Of a DNA stretch of 40,212 nt, positions 28,069 to 36,732 are shown one piece after another (the stretch's first letter is position 1; every line of letters begins with the position of its first letter). The DNA lies in NCBI GenBank assembly GCA_029247785.1, contig JAQWKP010000293.1, positions 1-40,212 of the forward strand. Reading direction: 5' to 3'. The notes under the pieces are model-generated. The model was not told the DNA's origin, did not search any database, and worked only from the letters and a program-made list of their open reading frames with translations. The position numbers and the translations under genes were made by a program. This DNA comes from Novosphingobium sp. GTDB taxonomy: Bacteria; Pseudomonadota; Alphaproteobacteria; Sphingomonadales; Sphingomonadaceae.

Positions 28069-28419
28069 TTAAGCGGGCCAATCGGCGCTGGATTGTGTGA
28101 TCATCATTGTCCTGCGGCTCACTACATGGATAGATTCCGCATCGCGCTGGGTCTCTATCGCGAGCGCCACATGGGTGAGGCCGAGCATCATGTTCATTAG
28201 CCGCGTATCGGCATCATCCAGATCGTCGAGCGCCTTGCTGTCTAGCAGTTCCAGGGCAGGGGCAAGCATCGGGCTTGCGGCCTCGTAAAAGGCTTCCCGT
28301 TCCGCAGCGCTGCTGTCATTGCGGGCTTGGGCGCGGTTTGCTGTGCCATCGAGCGCCCATCTTTCCGCAAATCCCTCGAGCGCTTCGAAGCCGGGCGGAA
28401 GTGTGGTTGCTGCGCTCAT
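28069..28419 (-). CDS. unknown protein coupled to Rieske oxygenase
   Basis: 116 residues, mostly helical and Ala/Asp/Glu-rich, with no signal or membrane segment. Segments such as MLGLTHVALAIETQRDAESIH and RRTMMITQSS carry no motif I recognise. It does not look like the SnoaL/NTF2-fold beta subunit of ring-hydroxylating dioxygenases. Its ATG overlaps the stop of the Rieske oxygenase gene (28416-28419), so the two are translationally coupled. It is the last gene of the five-gene operon and converges on tgt with a 12-bp gap. It may be an accessory or assembly partner of the oxygenase. Confidence 0.7.
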   Translation of the reverse strand: MSAATTLPPGFEALEGFAERWALDGTANRAQARNDSSAAEREAFYEAASPMLAPALELLDSKALDDLDDADTRLMNMMLGLTHVALAIETQRDAESIHVVSRRTMMITQSSADWPA

Positions 28420-29591
28420 GCTGCGGCTTCCTCAGCCAGGTAGGCGTCGACCATGTTCTGGACCATGTGATAGAGATGGCGGCACATGATCTCGTGCTCC
28501 TGGAAGTGGATATGGTCGAGCGCGCCGCTCTGAATGCCTTCCTGAACCGCCATGACGATTGAACGGTCCTCGGTGATAACGTCGCGCACCATGGCGAAGA
28601 CATATTCGCGCGAGAACCGCGAGGATGCATTGCACTCGTCGCCTACCCAATAAAGCCGGAAGATGCAGCGGGAGCGCCCGGCCGAGAGGGGCATGATTCG
28701 CTGCACGAAATAGAACCCGCCATGCGAAACGATGTGCAGATTGGGAAACAGCTTCATGTCACAATCGGGAAAGTCCGAGTCGGCGGCTTCAGCTCCTGCC
28801 GACATATAGGCCTTGAGCTCCACCGGCTTAGGCATGCCCCGCTCGGGATTTACCCATAGGGTCTGCGTACGGTGCGGGCCGAAGAAACGGTAGGCCACCG
28901 GGTAGCCGAAGGGATTGTCGGGCCCCACCGCATTCGGAGCGGTCGCGTGGACGAAGCGCAGGTGATAATTTTCCTGGAAATTGTCCAGAACCACCTTCCA
29001 ATTCGCATCGATGTCATAGGTGAATTCGCTGTAACGCGTTGCGCCTTCCAGCGGTTTCAGCTTTTCTGTCGCTTCGCCGAGGAAATTCTGCAGGTCTTGC
29101 TCTGGCGCTTCGCCGAAATGAATGAATATCAGCCCGCCACATGTTTGGAGCGATACCTTGCGCAGACCGCAATCCGCCTTTTCGACATAGAAACGCTCAA
29201 AATCAGGAGCTGAGCGCAAGGCACCGTCACTGCCGAATGACCATGCATGATAGCGGCAGGTGAAGGCAGATGCGTTGCCGCCATCGTCGGCCACCAGTTT
29301 CGTGCCGCGATGCGGGCAGACATTGTGGAAGGCGCGCAGCTGCCCGTCCTTGCCATGGCTGATCAGGATCGAGGCATTGGCGAATTCGACTTCCCGGACG
29401 ATGTAATCGCCGGGCTCGGGCAGTTCGCAGATGTGGCCGAGCAGGGTCCAGCTGCGCATGAACACGGCTTTGCGCTCGAGCTCAAACACCTCCGGATCGT
29501 AGTAGGGGGCAGCCGGAATGGGGTCGGTGCCGAGCGCAAGCAGGTCATCATCGGACCAGGCGTCCTGCGAAGTCTTGGAAAATACGTTCAT
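28416..29591 (-). CDS. Rieske-type oxygenase, alpha (catalytic) subunit
   Basis: 391 residues. The N-terminal Rieske [2Fe-2S] domain has CPHRG (C92, H94) and CRYH (C112, H115). The C-terminal catalytic domain has LDNFQENYHLRFVH, giving the bridging Asp203 and the two iron-binding His (210, 215). The third ligand is probably the Asp in ITEDRSIVMAVQEG. It should add one or two oxygen atoms to an aromatic, amine or similar substrate with electrons from a separate reductase, which is not in the window. Start 29591 is chosen because AGGAGAGGA precedes it. It belongs to the operon TauD - lactonase - SDR - Rieske - 116-aa protein. Confidence 0.94.
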   Translation of the reverse strand: MNVFSKTSQDAWSDDDLLALGTDPIPAAPYYDPEVFELERKAVFMRSWTLLGHICELPEPGDYIVREVEFANASILISHGKDGQLRAFHNVCPHRGTKLVADDGGNASAFTCRYHAWSFGSDGALRSAPDFERFYVEKADCGLRKVSLQTCGGLIFIHFGEAPEQDLQNFLGEATEKLKPLEGATRYSEFTYDIDANWKVVLDNFQENYHLRFVHATAPNAVGPDNPFGYPVAYRFFGPHRTQTLWVNPERGMPKPVELKAYMSAGAEAADSDFPDCDMKLFPNLHIVSHGGFYFVQRIMPLSAGRSRCIFRLYWVGDECNASSRFSREYVFAMVRDVITEDRSIVMAVQEGIQSGALDHIHFQEHEIMCRHLYHMVQNMVDAYLAEEAAA

Positions 29592-29649
29592 GGTATCCTC
29601 TCCTGCCGCTATCCTACCCGGTTCTGCCAAAGCGGCAATATCGACGCTA

Positions 29650-30462
29650 TCAGCCCTGCCATCCCGGAAGCGAAGCCCATTCGGCCTGTTCGATTTCCGC
29701 AGCCTGACGGATCACGTCATTGCGGTGATCGATGGCGGGGAAATAGTTGGGATGGGTCAGGATGTGGCCCAGGTTGAGCTCGATCGATCGCAAGACAATA
29801 CGCCCAGCAACGATTGGTTCCATGCCGACGGTGCCATCGGGCCAGCGCTGCTCCGGAGCGGGGTTGCCAAGCAGGCGCGAGGTTTCCGGCATATTGGACA
29901 GGACCGGGCCGGGGCACAGCACTGAGACGCCGACGCCATGTGGTTCAAGTTCTTCCCGAAGGGCCTCGCTCAGCCCGACCACGCCGAATTTGGAGGCGGC
30001 ATAAGCACCGTATCGGGCCAACCCGAGCATGATCCCGTTCATCGAGGCCGTGTTGACGATGTGGCCGCTGCCGCGTGCTTTCATCTCGCCGACGAAGGCG
30101 TTTATCCCGTTGAATACGGCGGTGAGATTGATCGCGATGGTTTTGTCGAAGGAATCAGGCGTCATCTCGGAGATTTCGCATCCGTCCGGCCCGATCCCGG
30201 CATTGTTGACCAGCACATCGACCGGCCCGAAGCGTGTTTCGGCTGTGCGTTTGGCCTCGATCCAGCCCTCGCGGTCACGTGTATCGAGGCGAATCGGCAT
30301 GATATTCTCGCCACGCATAACGAATTGTTGGTCCAGACGCTCCTGGATGATATCGGCGACGGTGACGGCGATGCCGCGCTCGGCAAACGCATCGACGATG
30401 CCCAGGCCGATCCCGCTCGCGCCGCCGGTCACTAGCGCATGGCGTATCCGTGTCAGCTCCAA
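29650..30462 (-). CDS. short-chain dehydrogenase/reductase (SDR)
   Basis: 270 residues, classical SDR. Cofactor motif TGGASGIG (12-19), NNAG (86-89), the tetrad Asn in INLTA (112), Ser140, and YAASK (Tyr154, Lys158). Asp37 (VADI) after the second strand favours NAD(H) over NADP(H). The start is TTG at 30462, preceded by GGGAG about 8 bases upstream; no ATG is available before the glycine motif. The C-terminal extension (SNMPETSRLLG and beyond) is longer than in minimal SDRs, as in members acting on bulky substrates. It lies 14 bp after the lactonase gene and 58 bp before the Rieske gene, so it is probably part of the same pathway. Confidence 0.93.
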   Translation of the reverse strand: MELTRIRHALVTGGASGIGLGIVDAFAERGIAVTVADIIQERLDQQFVMRGENIMPIRLDTRDREGWIEAKRTAETRFGPVDVLVNNAGIGPDGCEISEMTPDSFDKTIAINLTAVFNGINAFVGEMKARGSGHIVNTASMNGIMLGLARYGAYAASKFGVVGLSEALREELEPHGVGVSVLCPGPVLSNMPETSRLLGNPAPEQRWPDGTVGMEPIVAGRIVLRSIELNLGHILTHPNYFPAIDHRNDVIRQAAEIEQAEWASLPGWQG

Positions 30463-30476
30463 GCCGGCTCTCCCGG

Positions 30477-31472
30477 TCAGGTCTGTCCGCCGAGCGTCGA
30501 CAAGGCCTCGCCTGCAAAATAGCGGCGCGGGTTATCGACTAGCATGGCGTCGATCTGTGCCTGGGTCACACCCGCTTCCAGCAATTGCGGCATGATGACA
30601 TTGGTGAAGTGCAAGGGGTTTGTATTGATCCCAAGCTGCTCGTGCATTTCCTCGCTGATAAAGCTCCCAAGCCAGCACCACACGGTGTCATGAGAGACGA
30701 CCACGCGATCTCCGGCACCCGCACCGATCACCTTGGCAAGTGAGGCGACACGGGTTGCATCTGGTACCACCATATCGAGGCCAAAACGGTCGAAGCCAAG
30801 ATAGGAACCGCCCGTCGCGATCTTCATGTGATATTCGAAGTCGTCGCAGCCGCAGCTGTGGCCCACGACGATACGGTGTGCGGGCACGCCCATTGCGGTA
30901 AGCCGTTCCTGCTGAACATCGCCGAGCACGGCTTCGGTGTGCGTGATGATCGGTACACCTGTCGCCAGCGAGGCATGTCCGGCTGCTTCAATCAAGATCG
31001 CATCGTAGTCCGAGAGGGGCGCATTGCCGGTCGAGAGCTTGATCATTCCTGCCTTGATGCCGGTTTCACCAACGCCTTGCGTGATCTCCTTGATATAGCC
31101 TTCCGCGATATATTGGGCTGCATCGGAATTCATCTGCTCGCGCAGCCGCCAATAGGCCGTTGCCCCGAGTTCGCCGGTATAGAGGCCGGTGGCGCAGATG
31201 ATGTTGAAGCCGGTGCGGGCGGAGACATCCGCCATCAGTTCGACATCCCTGCCGAGATCGTTGGGGCAGGGATCGATCATCGTGGTGAAGCCAGAGGCTT
31301 GCATTTCCGCGATCCGATCGACGCATTTGGCGACAACTTCGCGTTTGTCCGGCGCAGGCGCGATGGGATCGGTGGTCCAGCCGGGCATGCCGGTCTGGAG
31401 ATGCTCATGCATCAGGGTCTTACCGAGTTCTTCGGGCTTGATCAGCTTGTCGACCGTTGAAATTTGCGTCAT
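30477..31472 (-). CDS. phosphotriesterase-like lactonase / amidohydrolase
   Basis: 331 residues, TIM-barrel amidohydrolase of the phosphotriesterase family. Metal ligands are visible: HEH (His22, His24), the carboxylated Lys145 in MIKLST, His178 (ITHTEA), His205 (VVGHSC) and Asp262 (VSHDT). Most bacterial members of this subfamily hydrolyse lactones rather than organophosphates, so opening of a lactone ring formed in the pathway is the likeliest role. AGGAGAG precedes the ATG. It is second in the operon, 26 bp after the TauD-like gene and 14 bp before the SDR gene. Confidence 0.92.
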   Translation of the reverse strand: MTQISTVDKLIKPEELGKTLMHEHLQTGMPGWTTDPIAPAPDKREVVAKCVDRIAEMQASGFTTMIDPCPNDLGRDVELMADVSARTGFNIICATGLYTGELGATAYWRLREQMNSDAAQYIAEGYIKEITQGVGETGIKAGMIKLSTGNAPLSDYDAILIEAAGHASLATGVPIITHTEAVLGDVQQERLTAMGVPAHRIVVGHSCGCDDFEYHMKIATGGSYLGFDRFGLDMVVPDATRVASLAKVIGAGAGDRVVVSHDTVWCWLGSFISEEMHEQLGINTNPLHFTNVIMPQLLEAGVTQAQIDAMLVDNPRRYFAGEALSTLGGQT

Positions 31473-31498
31473 CGAATGACTCTCCTGTTGCAGACGGT

Positions 31499-32377
31499 TC
31501 AGGCGACCACCGTGCTTGGTTTGCCGTCGACCGAGAGGGGGACAGATCCCTTTAGCGATATCCGCTGCATCGTTCGCCGTTCGTCGCCATAGTCGCGCAC
31601 GCCATAATACTGGGTCGCGCGGTTGTCCCAGATCGCCACGTCGCCCATCCGCCAGTGCCAGCGGATCGTGTTCTCTGGGCGGGTCACATAATATTGGAAC
31701 AGCTCGTAGATATGCTGTCCGGGTGTCCGGGCGAAGCCGTCGAAATAATAGACCACGTTGCCAACGAACAAGTTGCGCTCGCTGGTCTCCGGGTGAACTC
31801 TGACGACGGGGTGGCGCGCGCCGGTAGCTTCGTTGCCGAAGCGCCCCTGAATCGTCAGCTCATCCTCGCTGGGATTGGGGAAGGACAGGGCAATCGGCTT
31901 TTTGGCGCTGTGCACCGCCCACAGCTTGTTCGCCATCGCCTGTAGTGGCTCGGGCAATTCCTCATAGGCTGCGGCTGTATTCGACCAGACGGTATTGCCG
32001 CCTGATTCGGGCAGGACCGCCGGAGTGAGAATGCCCACCTCAACCGGGTCAGTCTGCCAGCTCAGGTCCGAATGCCAGTGATCCGAGCGAATCTCGTCGA
32101 ATTCCCAGGTGTATTCGAGGCCTTCAGGCGGGTCGGCATAGGTATAGGGTATTGGCTCGCCCAGCTTTTCGGAGAAGGCCTCAAGTGCTGCACTTCCTTC
32201 TTGCTGGTCGCGCAGGAAGACAACCTTGTGACGCAGCATGGCCTCGCGGATTGCGCTGACCTGTTCGACCGGGAGATCGCCTGAGAGCTGGATGCCCTCG
32301 ATCAATGCGCCAACACGCCCGCCGAGTGGTTTGATGCTTAGAGTTGAACTGGTGCTTGTAGGTTTAGAGTCGAGCAT
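31499..32377 (-). CDS. TauD/TfdA-family oxygenase with Tyr replacing the distal iron-ligand His
   Basis: 292 residues from the chosen start (GAGAGGA upstream). The fold signature of Fe(II)/2-oxoglutarate dioxygenases is present: HSD (His102, Asp104), the Thr in GGNTVW, and AIWDNRATQ...RR with Arg268 for 2-oxoglutarate. In TauD the sequence WDNRxTQHY carries the second iron-binding His. Here it reads WDNRATQYY, with Tyr257 at that place; the codon is TAT, one base from CAT. The rest of the motif and the spacing to Arg268 are normal. It may use a different metal environment or have lost the oxygenase reaction. It is the first gene of the five-gene operon. Confidence 0.9.
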   Translation of the reverse strand: MLDSKPTSTSSTLSIKPLGGRVGALIEGIQLSGDLPVEQVSAIREAMLRHKVVFLRDQQEGSAALEAFSEKLGEPIPYTYADPPEGLEYTWEFDEIRSDHWHSDLSWQTDPVEVGILTPAVLPESGGNTVWSNTAAAYEELPEPLQAMANKLWAVHSAKKPIALSFPNPSEDELTIQGRFGNEATGARHPVVRVHPETSERNLFVGNVVYYFDGFARTPGQHIYELFQYYVTRPENTIRWHWRMGDVAIWDNRATQYYGVRDYGDERRTMQRISLKGSVPLSVDGKPSTVVA

Positions 32378-32470
32378 TGGCGCAGTCCTCTCCTGAACCT
32401 GCGAATGATCCGATCCTATCATTGCACCAATCGCGCCGCACGACAAAAACTGTGACGAGGCCTGCGCATG

Positions 32471-32500
32471 AAAAAAGGGCGGCCCGTCGGACCGCCCTTT
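32471..32500 (-). terminator. rho-independent terminator of rpsD
   Basis: On the minus strand AAAGGGCGG and CCGCCCTTT (9-bp stem, 9-base loop) are followed by a T tract read from 32476 to 32471. It lies 26 bp after the rpsD stop and before the TauD-like gene on the same strand, so it isolates the catabolic operon from rpsD. Confidence 0.85.
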
Positions 32501-32525
32501 CAAATTACATATCTGCCGAAATGTG

Positions 32526-33140
32526 TCAGCGCGAGTAGAACTCGACGACCAGGTTCGGCTCCATCTGCACCGGGTACGGAACTTCGTCCAGCGTCGGTAC
32601 GCGCACGAAGGTGACCTTGTCGGTGCCGTCGGGCGAAACATAGTCGGGAATTTCGCGCTCAGGCAGTGACTGGGCTTCCATGATCAGCGCCATTTCCTGC
32701 GCTTTCTCGCCCAGGCTGATGACGTCGTCGATCGAGATGCGGCGGCTCGCGATGTTGCATTTCACACCGTTGACCCGAATGTGACCGTGGCTGACGATCT
32801 GGCGCGCGGCGAAGATGGTGGGCGCGAACTTTGCGCGATAGACCACCATATCGAGACGGCGCTCGAGCAGGCCGATCAGGTTCTGACCGGTATCGCCCTT
32901 GATCTTGGTCGCTTCCTGATAGGTGCGCTTGAACTGTTTTTCGGTAACGTCGCCGTAATAGCCCTTCAGCTTCTGCTTGGCGCGAAGCTGAATGCCATAG
33001 TCGGAAATCTTGCTTTTGCGGCGCTGACCGTGCTGGCCGGGGCCGTAGGCGCGGCGATTGACCGAGCTCTTGGGACGACCCCAGATGTTCTCGCCCATGC
33101 GGCGGTCGAGCTTGTGCTTGGCGCTTTTGCGCTTCGACAT
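32526..33140 (-). CDS. rpsD: 30S ribosomal protein S4
   Basis: 204 residues, full length. S4 is a primary 16S rRNA-binding protein that starts assembly of the 30S body. The N-terminal YGIQLREKQK-type segment (here [16 protein letters not shown]) and the S4 RNA-binding domain ([15 protein letters not shown], then [14 protein letters not shown]) are unmistakable. GGAGAA precedes the ATG. It stands as a single gene with its own promoter about 150 bp upstream and a strong terminator, as in other alphaproteobacteria. Confidence 0.98.
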   Translation of the reverse strand: MSKRKSAKHKLDRRMGENIWGRPKSSVNRRAYGPGQHGQRRKSKISDYGIQLRAKQKLKGYYGDVTEKQFKRTYQEATKIKGDTGQNLIGLLERRLDMVVYRAKFAPTIFAARQIVSHGHIRVNGVKCNIASRRISIDDVISLGEKAQEMALIMEAQSLPEREIPDYVSPDGTDKVTFVRVPTLDEVPYPVQMEPNLVVEFYSR

Positions 33141-33296
33141 TTGTCATTCTCCAATCTGCTGCCGCAACCACCCTGGCCGCAGCCTATGCCCGGAACGCAC
33201 CGCCCAGCCAGAATCGCGGGACGCGGCCACCGCTTCACCGGAGTGCGGGGCCAAACGGAAACACCCGCAAGCAGGCGGGGCCGAAGTGAAGGCGCG

Positions 33297-33324
33297 CGAA
33301 TAGGCGATGCTTGGCGAAAGTCAA
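33297..33324 (-). promoter_or_regulatory. probable promoter of rpsD
   Basis: On the minus strand TTGACT (33324-33319), a 16-base spacer and TATTCG (33302-33297) form a sigma-70-like promoter about 157 bp upstream of the rpsD start. It implies a leader of roughly 150 bases, long enough for autoregulation, though no S4-binding pseudoknot was identified by eye. Confidence 0.45.
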
Positions 33325-33374
33325 GTCTCGCCGAAGGTCTCGACGTGGACGCGCGGTCCCGCTAGGGGCGAGCC

Positions 33375-33689
33375 ATGCAAGCCAATTCACCGCTGCCGGA
33401 CGATTGCCGGACCATGGACGAGGTCCGCGAGGGAGTCGATGCGGTCGATCGCGAAGTGCTGCAGCTGCTCGTCCAACGATTTGCCTATATGCGCGCCGCG
33501 GCTCGGATCAAGCCGGAGCGTGACGAAGTTCGTGACGAGGCGCGCAAGGCCGCGGTGATCGCCAATGCGACCGCGATGGCCGATCAGCTCGACATTCCTG
33601 CTCAGACTATCGCCGATATTTGGGATCGTCTTGTAGAGGGCTCAATCGCCTATGAGCTGGGAGAATGGGACCTTCGGCAGAAGTCTTAA
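33375..33689 (+). CDS. chorismate mutase (AroQ class)
   Basis: 104 residues, a single AroQ-type helical domain. It converts chorismate to prephenate for phenylalanine and tyrosine synthesis. MDEVREGVDAVDREVLQLLVQR is the typical first helix, with the conserved Arg in VREGVDAVD. AARIKPERDEVRDEARKAAVIANA supplies the active-site Lys and Arg region. IADIWDRLVEGSIAYE ends the third helix. AGGGGCG precedes the ATG. The size and the IADIWDRLVEGSIAYE pattern resemble the PchB-like stand-alone mutases. Its stop codon overlaps that of the convergent trmJ in the palindrome TTAA. Confidence 0.92.
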   Translation: MQANSPLPDDCRTMDEVREGVDAVDREVLQLLVQRFAYMRAAARIKPERDEVRDEARKAAVIANATAMADQLDIPAQTIADIWDRLVEGSIAYELGEWDLRQKS

Positions 33690-34417
33690 TCTCGCTCCCG
33701 TGGCTCCTTTTCGAGCGTGCTTAGTATACCCCGTAAGCTGCGTAATTCGAGGCTGTTCCAGCCCGGCTTGGTGAGCATGTTGCGTAATGTCAGGCGTGAA
33801 GCGGTGGCCCTTGCTTCCGGCCAGAAATAGCTGCGCGGCTCAAGCAACCTCTCGAAATGGTCGATCAATCCTTCGAGCTCTTCCTGGGCAGCCGGTGGAA
33901 GCAACTTCTCCGTTGTCGGAACCGCCATCGCGCCCAGTTTTGACCACTCATAGGCGCACAGGATCACCGCCTGAGCCAGGTTCAGCGAGGGAAAGTCTGG
34001 ATTGACCGGCACCGTCAGGATCGCACCGGCAAGCGCGACATCTCCGGTTTCCAGTCCTGAACGCTCGGGACCGAACACGATGGCTGAGCGGCCCTGCGCG
34101 GCTTGAATTTCCTGTACGGCCATTTCGGGCGTCAATACGCGCTTGCTGACCCCGCGTTTGCGCACGGTAGTTGCGTAGACATGCCTGCAGTCTGCCACTG
34201 CGTCGGCGAGGGTTGGGTGGATGCTGGCGTTATCGAGCAGCGTGTCTGCTCCCGCCGCCGCCGGGCCTGCGCTAGGATTTGGCCAACCGTCACGCGGCGA
34301 AACCAGCCGCATCTCGGTGAGCCCGAAATTGAGCATCGCACGCGCCGCCTTGCCGATATTCTCGCCGAGTTGGGGCCGGACGAGGACGATGATGGGCTGT
34401 GCCGCCTTATCCGCCAT
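33686..34417 (-). CDS. trmJ: tRNA (cytidine/uridine-2'-O-)-methyltransferase TrmJ (SpoU family)
   Basis: 243 residues. An SPOUT methyltransferase with the deep trefoil knot: [25 protein letters not shown] at the start (only part is needed: [11 protein letters not shown] is motif 1), [10 protein letters not shown] for motif 2 and [16 protein letters not shown] for motif 3, with the conserved Asn and Arg. TrmJ methylates the 2'-OH of position 32 in several tRNAs. The C-terminal helical part ([16 protein letters not shown]) is typical. ATG 34417 lies inside the end of nrdR (11-bp overlap), so it is translated from the rpiB-glyA-nrdR-trmJ operon. Confidence 0.93.
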   Translation of the reverse strand: MADKAAQPIIVLVRPQLGENIGKAARAMLNFGLTEMRLVSPRDGWPNPSAGPAAAGADTLLDNASIHPTLADAVADCRHVYATTVRKRGVSKRVLTPEMAVQEIQAAQGRSAIVFGPERSGLETGDVALAGAILTVPVNPDFPSLNLAQAVILCAYEWSKLGAMAVPTTEKLLPPAAQEELEGLIDHFERLLEPRSYFWPEARATASRLTLRNMLTKPGWNSLELRSLRGILSTLEKEPRERD

Positions 34418-34862
34418 CCCGCACCGCGCTGGCGATTTCCTCGAAGTCACTGGCCTCGCCAAAGTCGCGATAGACGCTGGCAAAGCGGATATAGGCGACC
34501 GTATCGAGTTGCCGCAGCCCGTCCATCACCATTTCGCCGATGGCCCGGGATGTGACTTCAGATTCGCCCAGCGTTTCGACCTGGCGCTGGATGCCGGAGA
34601 CGAGCTGATCGATGCGTTCGGGTTCGATCCCCCGCTTGCGGCAGGCGAGCGCGACCGATTGATCGATCTTTGCCCTCGCGAACACCTCTCGTGCATCGTC
34701 GCTCTTGACGACGGTGATCTCGCGCAGCTGCACTCGCTCAAAAGTGGTGAAACGGGCACCGCAGCTGGTGCATTGGCGGCGGCGGCGGATGGCAGTGCTG
34801 TCCTCCGTCGGACGCGAATCCTTCACCTGGCTGTCGTCATGTGCGCAGAACGGGCAGCGCAA
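34407..34862 (-). CDS. nrdR: transcriptional repressor NrdR
   Basis: 151 residues. NrdR represses ribonucleotide reductase genes by sensing ATP and dATP. The N-terminal zinc ribbon is MRCPFC (Cys3, Cys6) with CTSCG (Cys31, Cys34). [15 protein letters not shown] and [10 protein letters not shown] follow. The ATP-cone domain occupies about residues 49-139. It starts 3 bp after the glyA stop and overlaps trmJ by 11 bp. NrdR boxes were not seen within the window; its targets are probably elsewhere. Confidence 0.97.
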   Translation of the reverse strand: MRCPFCAHDDSQVKDSRPTEDSTAIRRRRQCTSCGARFTTFERVQLREITVVKSDDAREVFARAKIDQSVALACRKRGIEPERIDQLVSGIQRQVETLGESEVTSRAIGEMVMDGLRQLDTVAYIRFASVYRDFGEASDFEEIASAVRDGG

Positions 34863-34865
34863 TCG

Positions 34866-36179
34866 CTACATCCCTTCGTAGATCGGGAATCGGGCGCAGA
34901 GTTCTTCCACCCTGGTGGCGACACTGGCCTCGATCTGAGCGTCGCCTTCAGCGCCGTTTTTCCTCAGCCCCTCGCAAACTTCGGCGATGAGCTGGCCGAC
35001 CTGGTGGAATTCGGCCGGGCCGAAACCGCGCGTGGTGCAAGCCGGTGAGCCCAGGCGAATGCCGGAAGTGACGAATGGTTTTTCCGGATCGTTGGGAATG
35101 GCATTCTTGTTGCAAGTGATCGCGGCACGATCGAGCGCTTTTTCGGCGTGCTTTCCCTTGGCCTGTTTGGGCCTCAGATCGACCAGCATCAGGTGATTGT
35201 CAGTTCCGCCCGAAACGATGTCGAGGCCCTGCTCCTGCAGGCTGGAGGCGAGCGCCTTGGCATTTTCAACCACGGCGCTGGCATAGGCCTTGAATTCGGG
35301 TTTCAGTGCTTCACCAAAAGCGATGGCCTTGGCGGCGATGACATGCATCAGCGGGCCACCCTGCATGCCGGGGAAGATCGCGCTATTAAGCTTCTTGGCG
35401 ATGGCCTCGTCATTGCTGAGAATGATGCCCGAGCGCGGACCCCGAAGCGATTTGTGCGTGGTCGTGGTGGTGACATGGGCGTGAGGAACGGGAGACGGGT
35501 GGGCGCCGCCCGCGACTAATCCGGAGAAGTGCGACATGTCGGCGAGCAGATAGGCGCCAACCTCGTCGGCGATCTCGCGGAAGCGCTTGAAGTCCCAATG
35601 GCGCGAATAGGCTGTGGCGCCGCAGATGATCAGCTTGGGTTGGTTTTCCCGCGCGATCCGGGCGACTTCGTCCATGTCAATCAAATGATCGTCATCGCGC
35701 ACTGTATAAGCGACCGGATTGAACCACTTGCCGCTCATGTTGACGGGTGATCCATGAGTGAGGTGCCCGCCTGCATTGAGGTCCAGCCCCATGAAGGTAT
35801 CGCCCGGCTGCAACAAGGCGAGGAACGCTGCTTGGTTCATCTGGCTGCCCGAATTGGGCTGCACATTGGCGAATTCAGCACCAAACAGCTGTTTGGCGCG
35901 CTCAATCGCTATCGTCTCGATCTCATCGACATATTCGCAGCCGCCGTAATAGCGCTTGCCGGGATAGCCTTCCGCATATTTGTTGGTCAGCACCGAGCCG
36001 GTCGCTTCGAGCACGGCCTTCGAGCAGATGTTCTCGCTGGCGATCAGTTCGATCTTGTCGCGTTGCCGGCCCAGTTCCTCATCGATCCAGCCGGCGATCT
36101 CGGGGTCGGCCTCGGCAAGGCTGGCGGAGAAGAACCCATCGGAACGGATCGGCGCTTGGGCTTCGGCGGTTGTGCTCAT
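34866..36179 (-). CDS. glyA: serine hydroxymethyltransferase
   Basis: 437 residues. A PLP enzyme that converts serine and tetrahydrofolate to glycine and 5,10-methylene-[56 protein letters not shown] and the PLP-lysine motif [15 protein letters not shown] are all present. Its start overlaps the rpiB stop by four bases (ATGA at 36179-36176), and nrdR follows after 3 bp. No riboswitch-like leader is possible inside this tight operon. Confidence 0.98.
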   Translation of the reverse strand: MSTTAEAQAPIRSDGFFSASLAEADPEIAGWIDEELGRQRDKIELIASENICSKAVLEATGSVLTNKYAEGYPGKRYYGGCEYVDEIETIAIERAKQLFGAEFANVQPNSGSQMNQAAFLALLQPGDTFMGLDLNAGGHLTHGSPVNMSGKWFNPVAYTVRDDDHLIDMDEVARIARENQPKLIICGATAYSRHWDFKRFREIADEVGAYLLADMSHFSGLVAGGAHPSPVPHAHVTTTTTHKSLRGPRSGIILSNDEAIAKKLNSAIFPGMQGGPLMHVIAAKAIAFGEALKPEFKAYASAVVENAKALASSLQEQGLDIVSGGTDNHLMLVDLRPKQAKGKHAEKALDRAAITCNKNAIPNDPEKPFVTSGIRLGSPACTTRGFGPAEFHQVGQLIAEVCEGLRKNGAEGDAQIEASVATRVEELCARFPIYEGM

Positions 36180-36628
36180 GCGGTCTGCCTGGATGTCTGG
36201 GGGTTGGACAGCTTGTCGACGCGGCGGACATGACGGTCACCGCCAAATGGGGTGTTCAGAAAGGCCTCGACACAGGCCTTGGCCATTTCGATACCGATCA
36301 GACGCGCGCCCATGGCGATGCAATTCGCATCATTGTGCTCACGAGTGAGTTTGGCCGAAAGTGGTTCGGACACCACACCGCAACGCACGCCTGGGTTGCG
36401 ATTGACGGCAATCGAGATGCCGATGCCAGTGCCGCAAATGGCGATACCGCGCTCAGCCTTGCCTGAGGCAACATGGTCAGCCAACTTGTATCCAAAGTCA
36501 GGATAATCGACTGAATCGGTGCTGTTGGGGCCGAGATCGTCGACGTCATGGCCCAGTTCAGCAAGCCATTGGGCAAGTTCCGCCTTCATGGCGACGGCGG
36601 CGTGATCGGAGGCGATGGCGATACGCAT
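36176..36628 (-). CDS. rpiB: ribose-5-phosphate isomerase B
   Basis: 150 residues. It interconverts ribose 5-phosphate and ribulose 5-phosphate. [51 protein letters not shown] (with the catalytic Cys), [15 protein letters not shown] and the C-terminal [14 protein letters not shown] are family hallmarks. ATG 36628 fits the family start better than one 24 bp upstream. It is the first gene of the operon rpiB-glyA-nrdR-trmJ, an order common in sphingomonads. Confidence 0.97.
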   Translation of the reverse strand: MRIAIASDHAAVAMKAELAQWLAELGHDVDDLGPNSTDSVDYPDFGYKLADHVASGKAERGIAICGTGIGISIAVNRNPGVRCGVVSEPLSAKLTREHNDANCIAMGARLIGIEMAKACVEAFLNTPFGGDRHVRRVDKLSNPQTSRQTA

Positions 36629-36708
36629 GGCGCTCTCTCTGGCTGTGCTCAATAACGGAAATTATGGGGCCCACATAGACGGCAACCCGGGGCAGGGCCA
36701 CCACAAAT

Positions 36709-36730
36709 CCCCGCTTGCCCACAAGCGAGG
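36709..36730 (-). terminator. hairpin terminator after the MBOAT/SGNH pair
   Basis: On the minus strand CCTCGCTTG-TGGG-CAAGCGGGG forms a 9-bp stem with one G-U pair and a 4-base loop. ATTTGTGG follows. It begins 3 bp after the SGNH-type gene stop and lies before rpiB on the same strand. Confidence 0.6.
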
Positions 36731-36732
36731 AA

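Noticed and set aside
34863..36732. Riboswitch upstream of glyA
   Set aside because: glyA is translationally coupled to rpiB with a 4-base overlap, leaving no leader; the region before rpiB shows no recognisable glycine or other riboswitch core.
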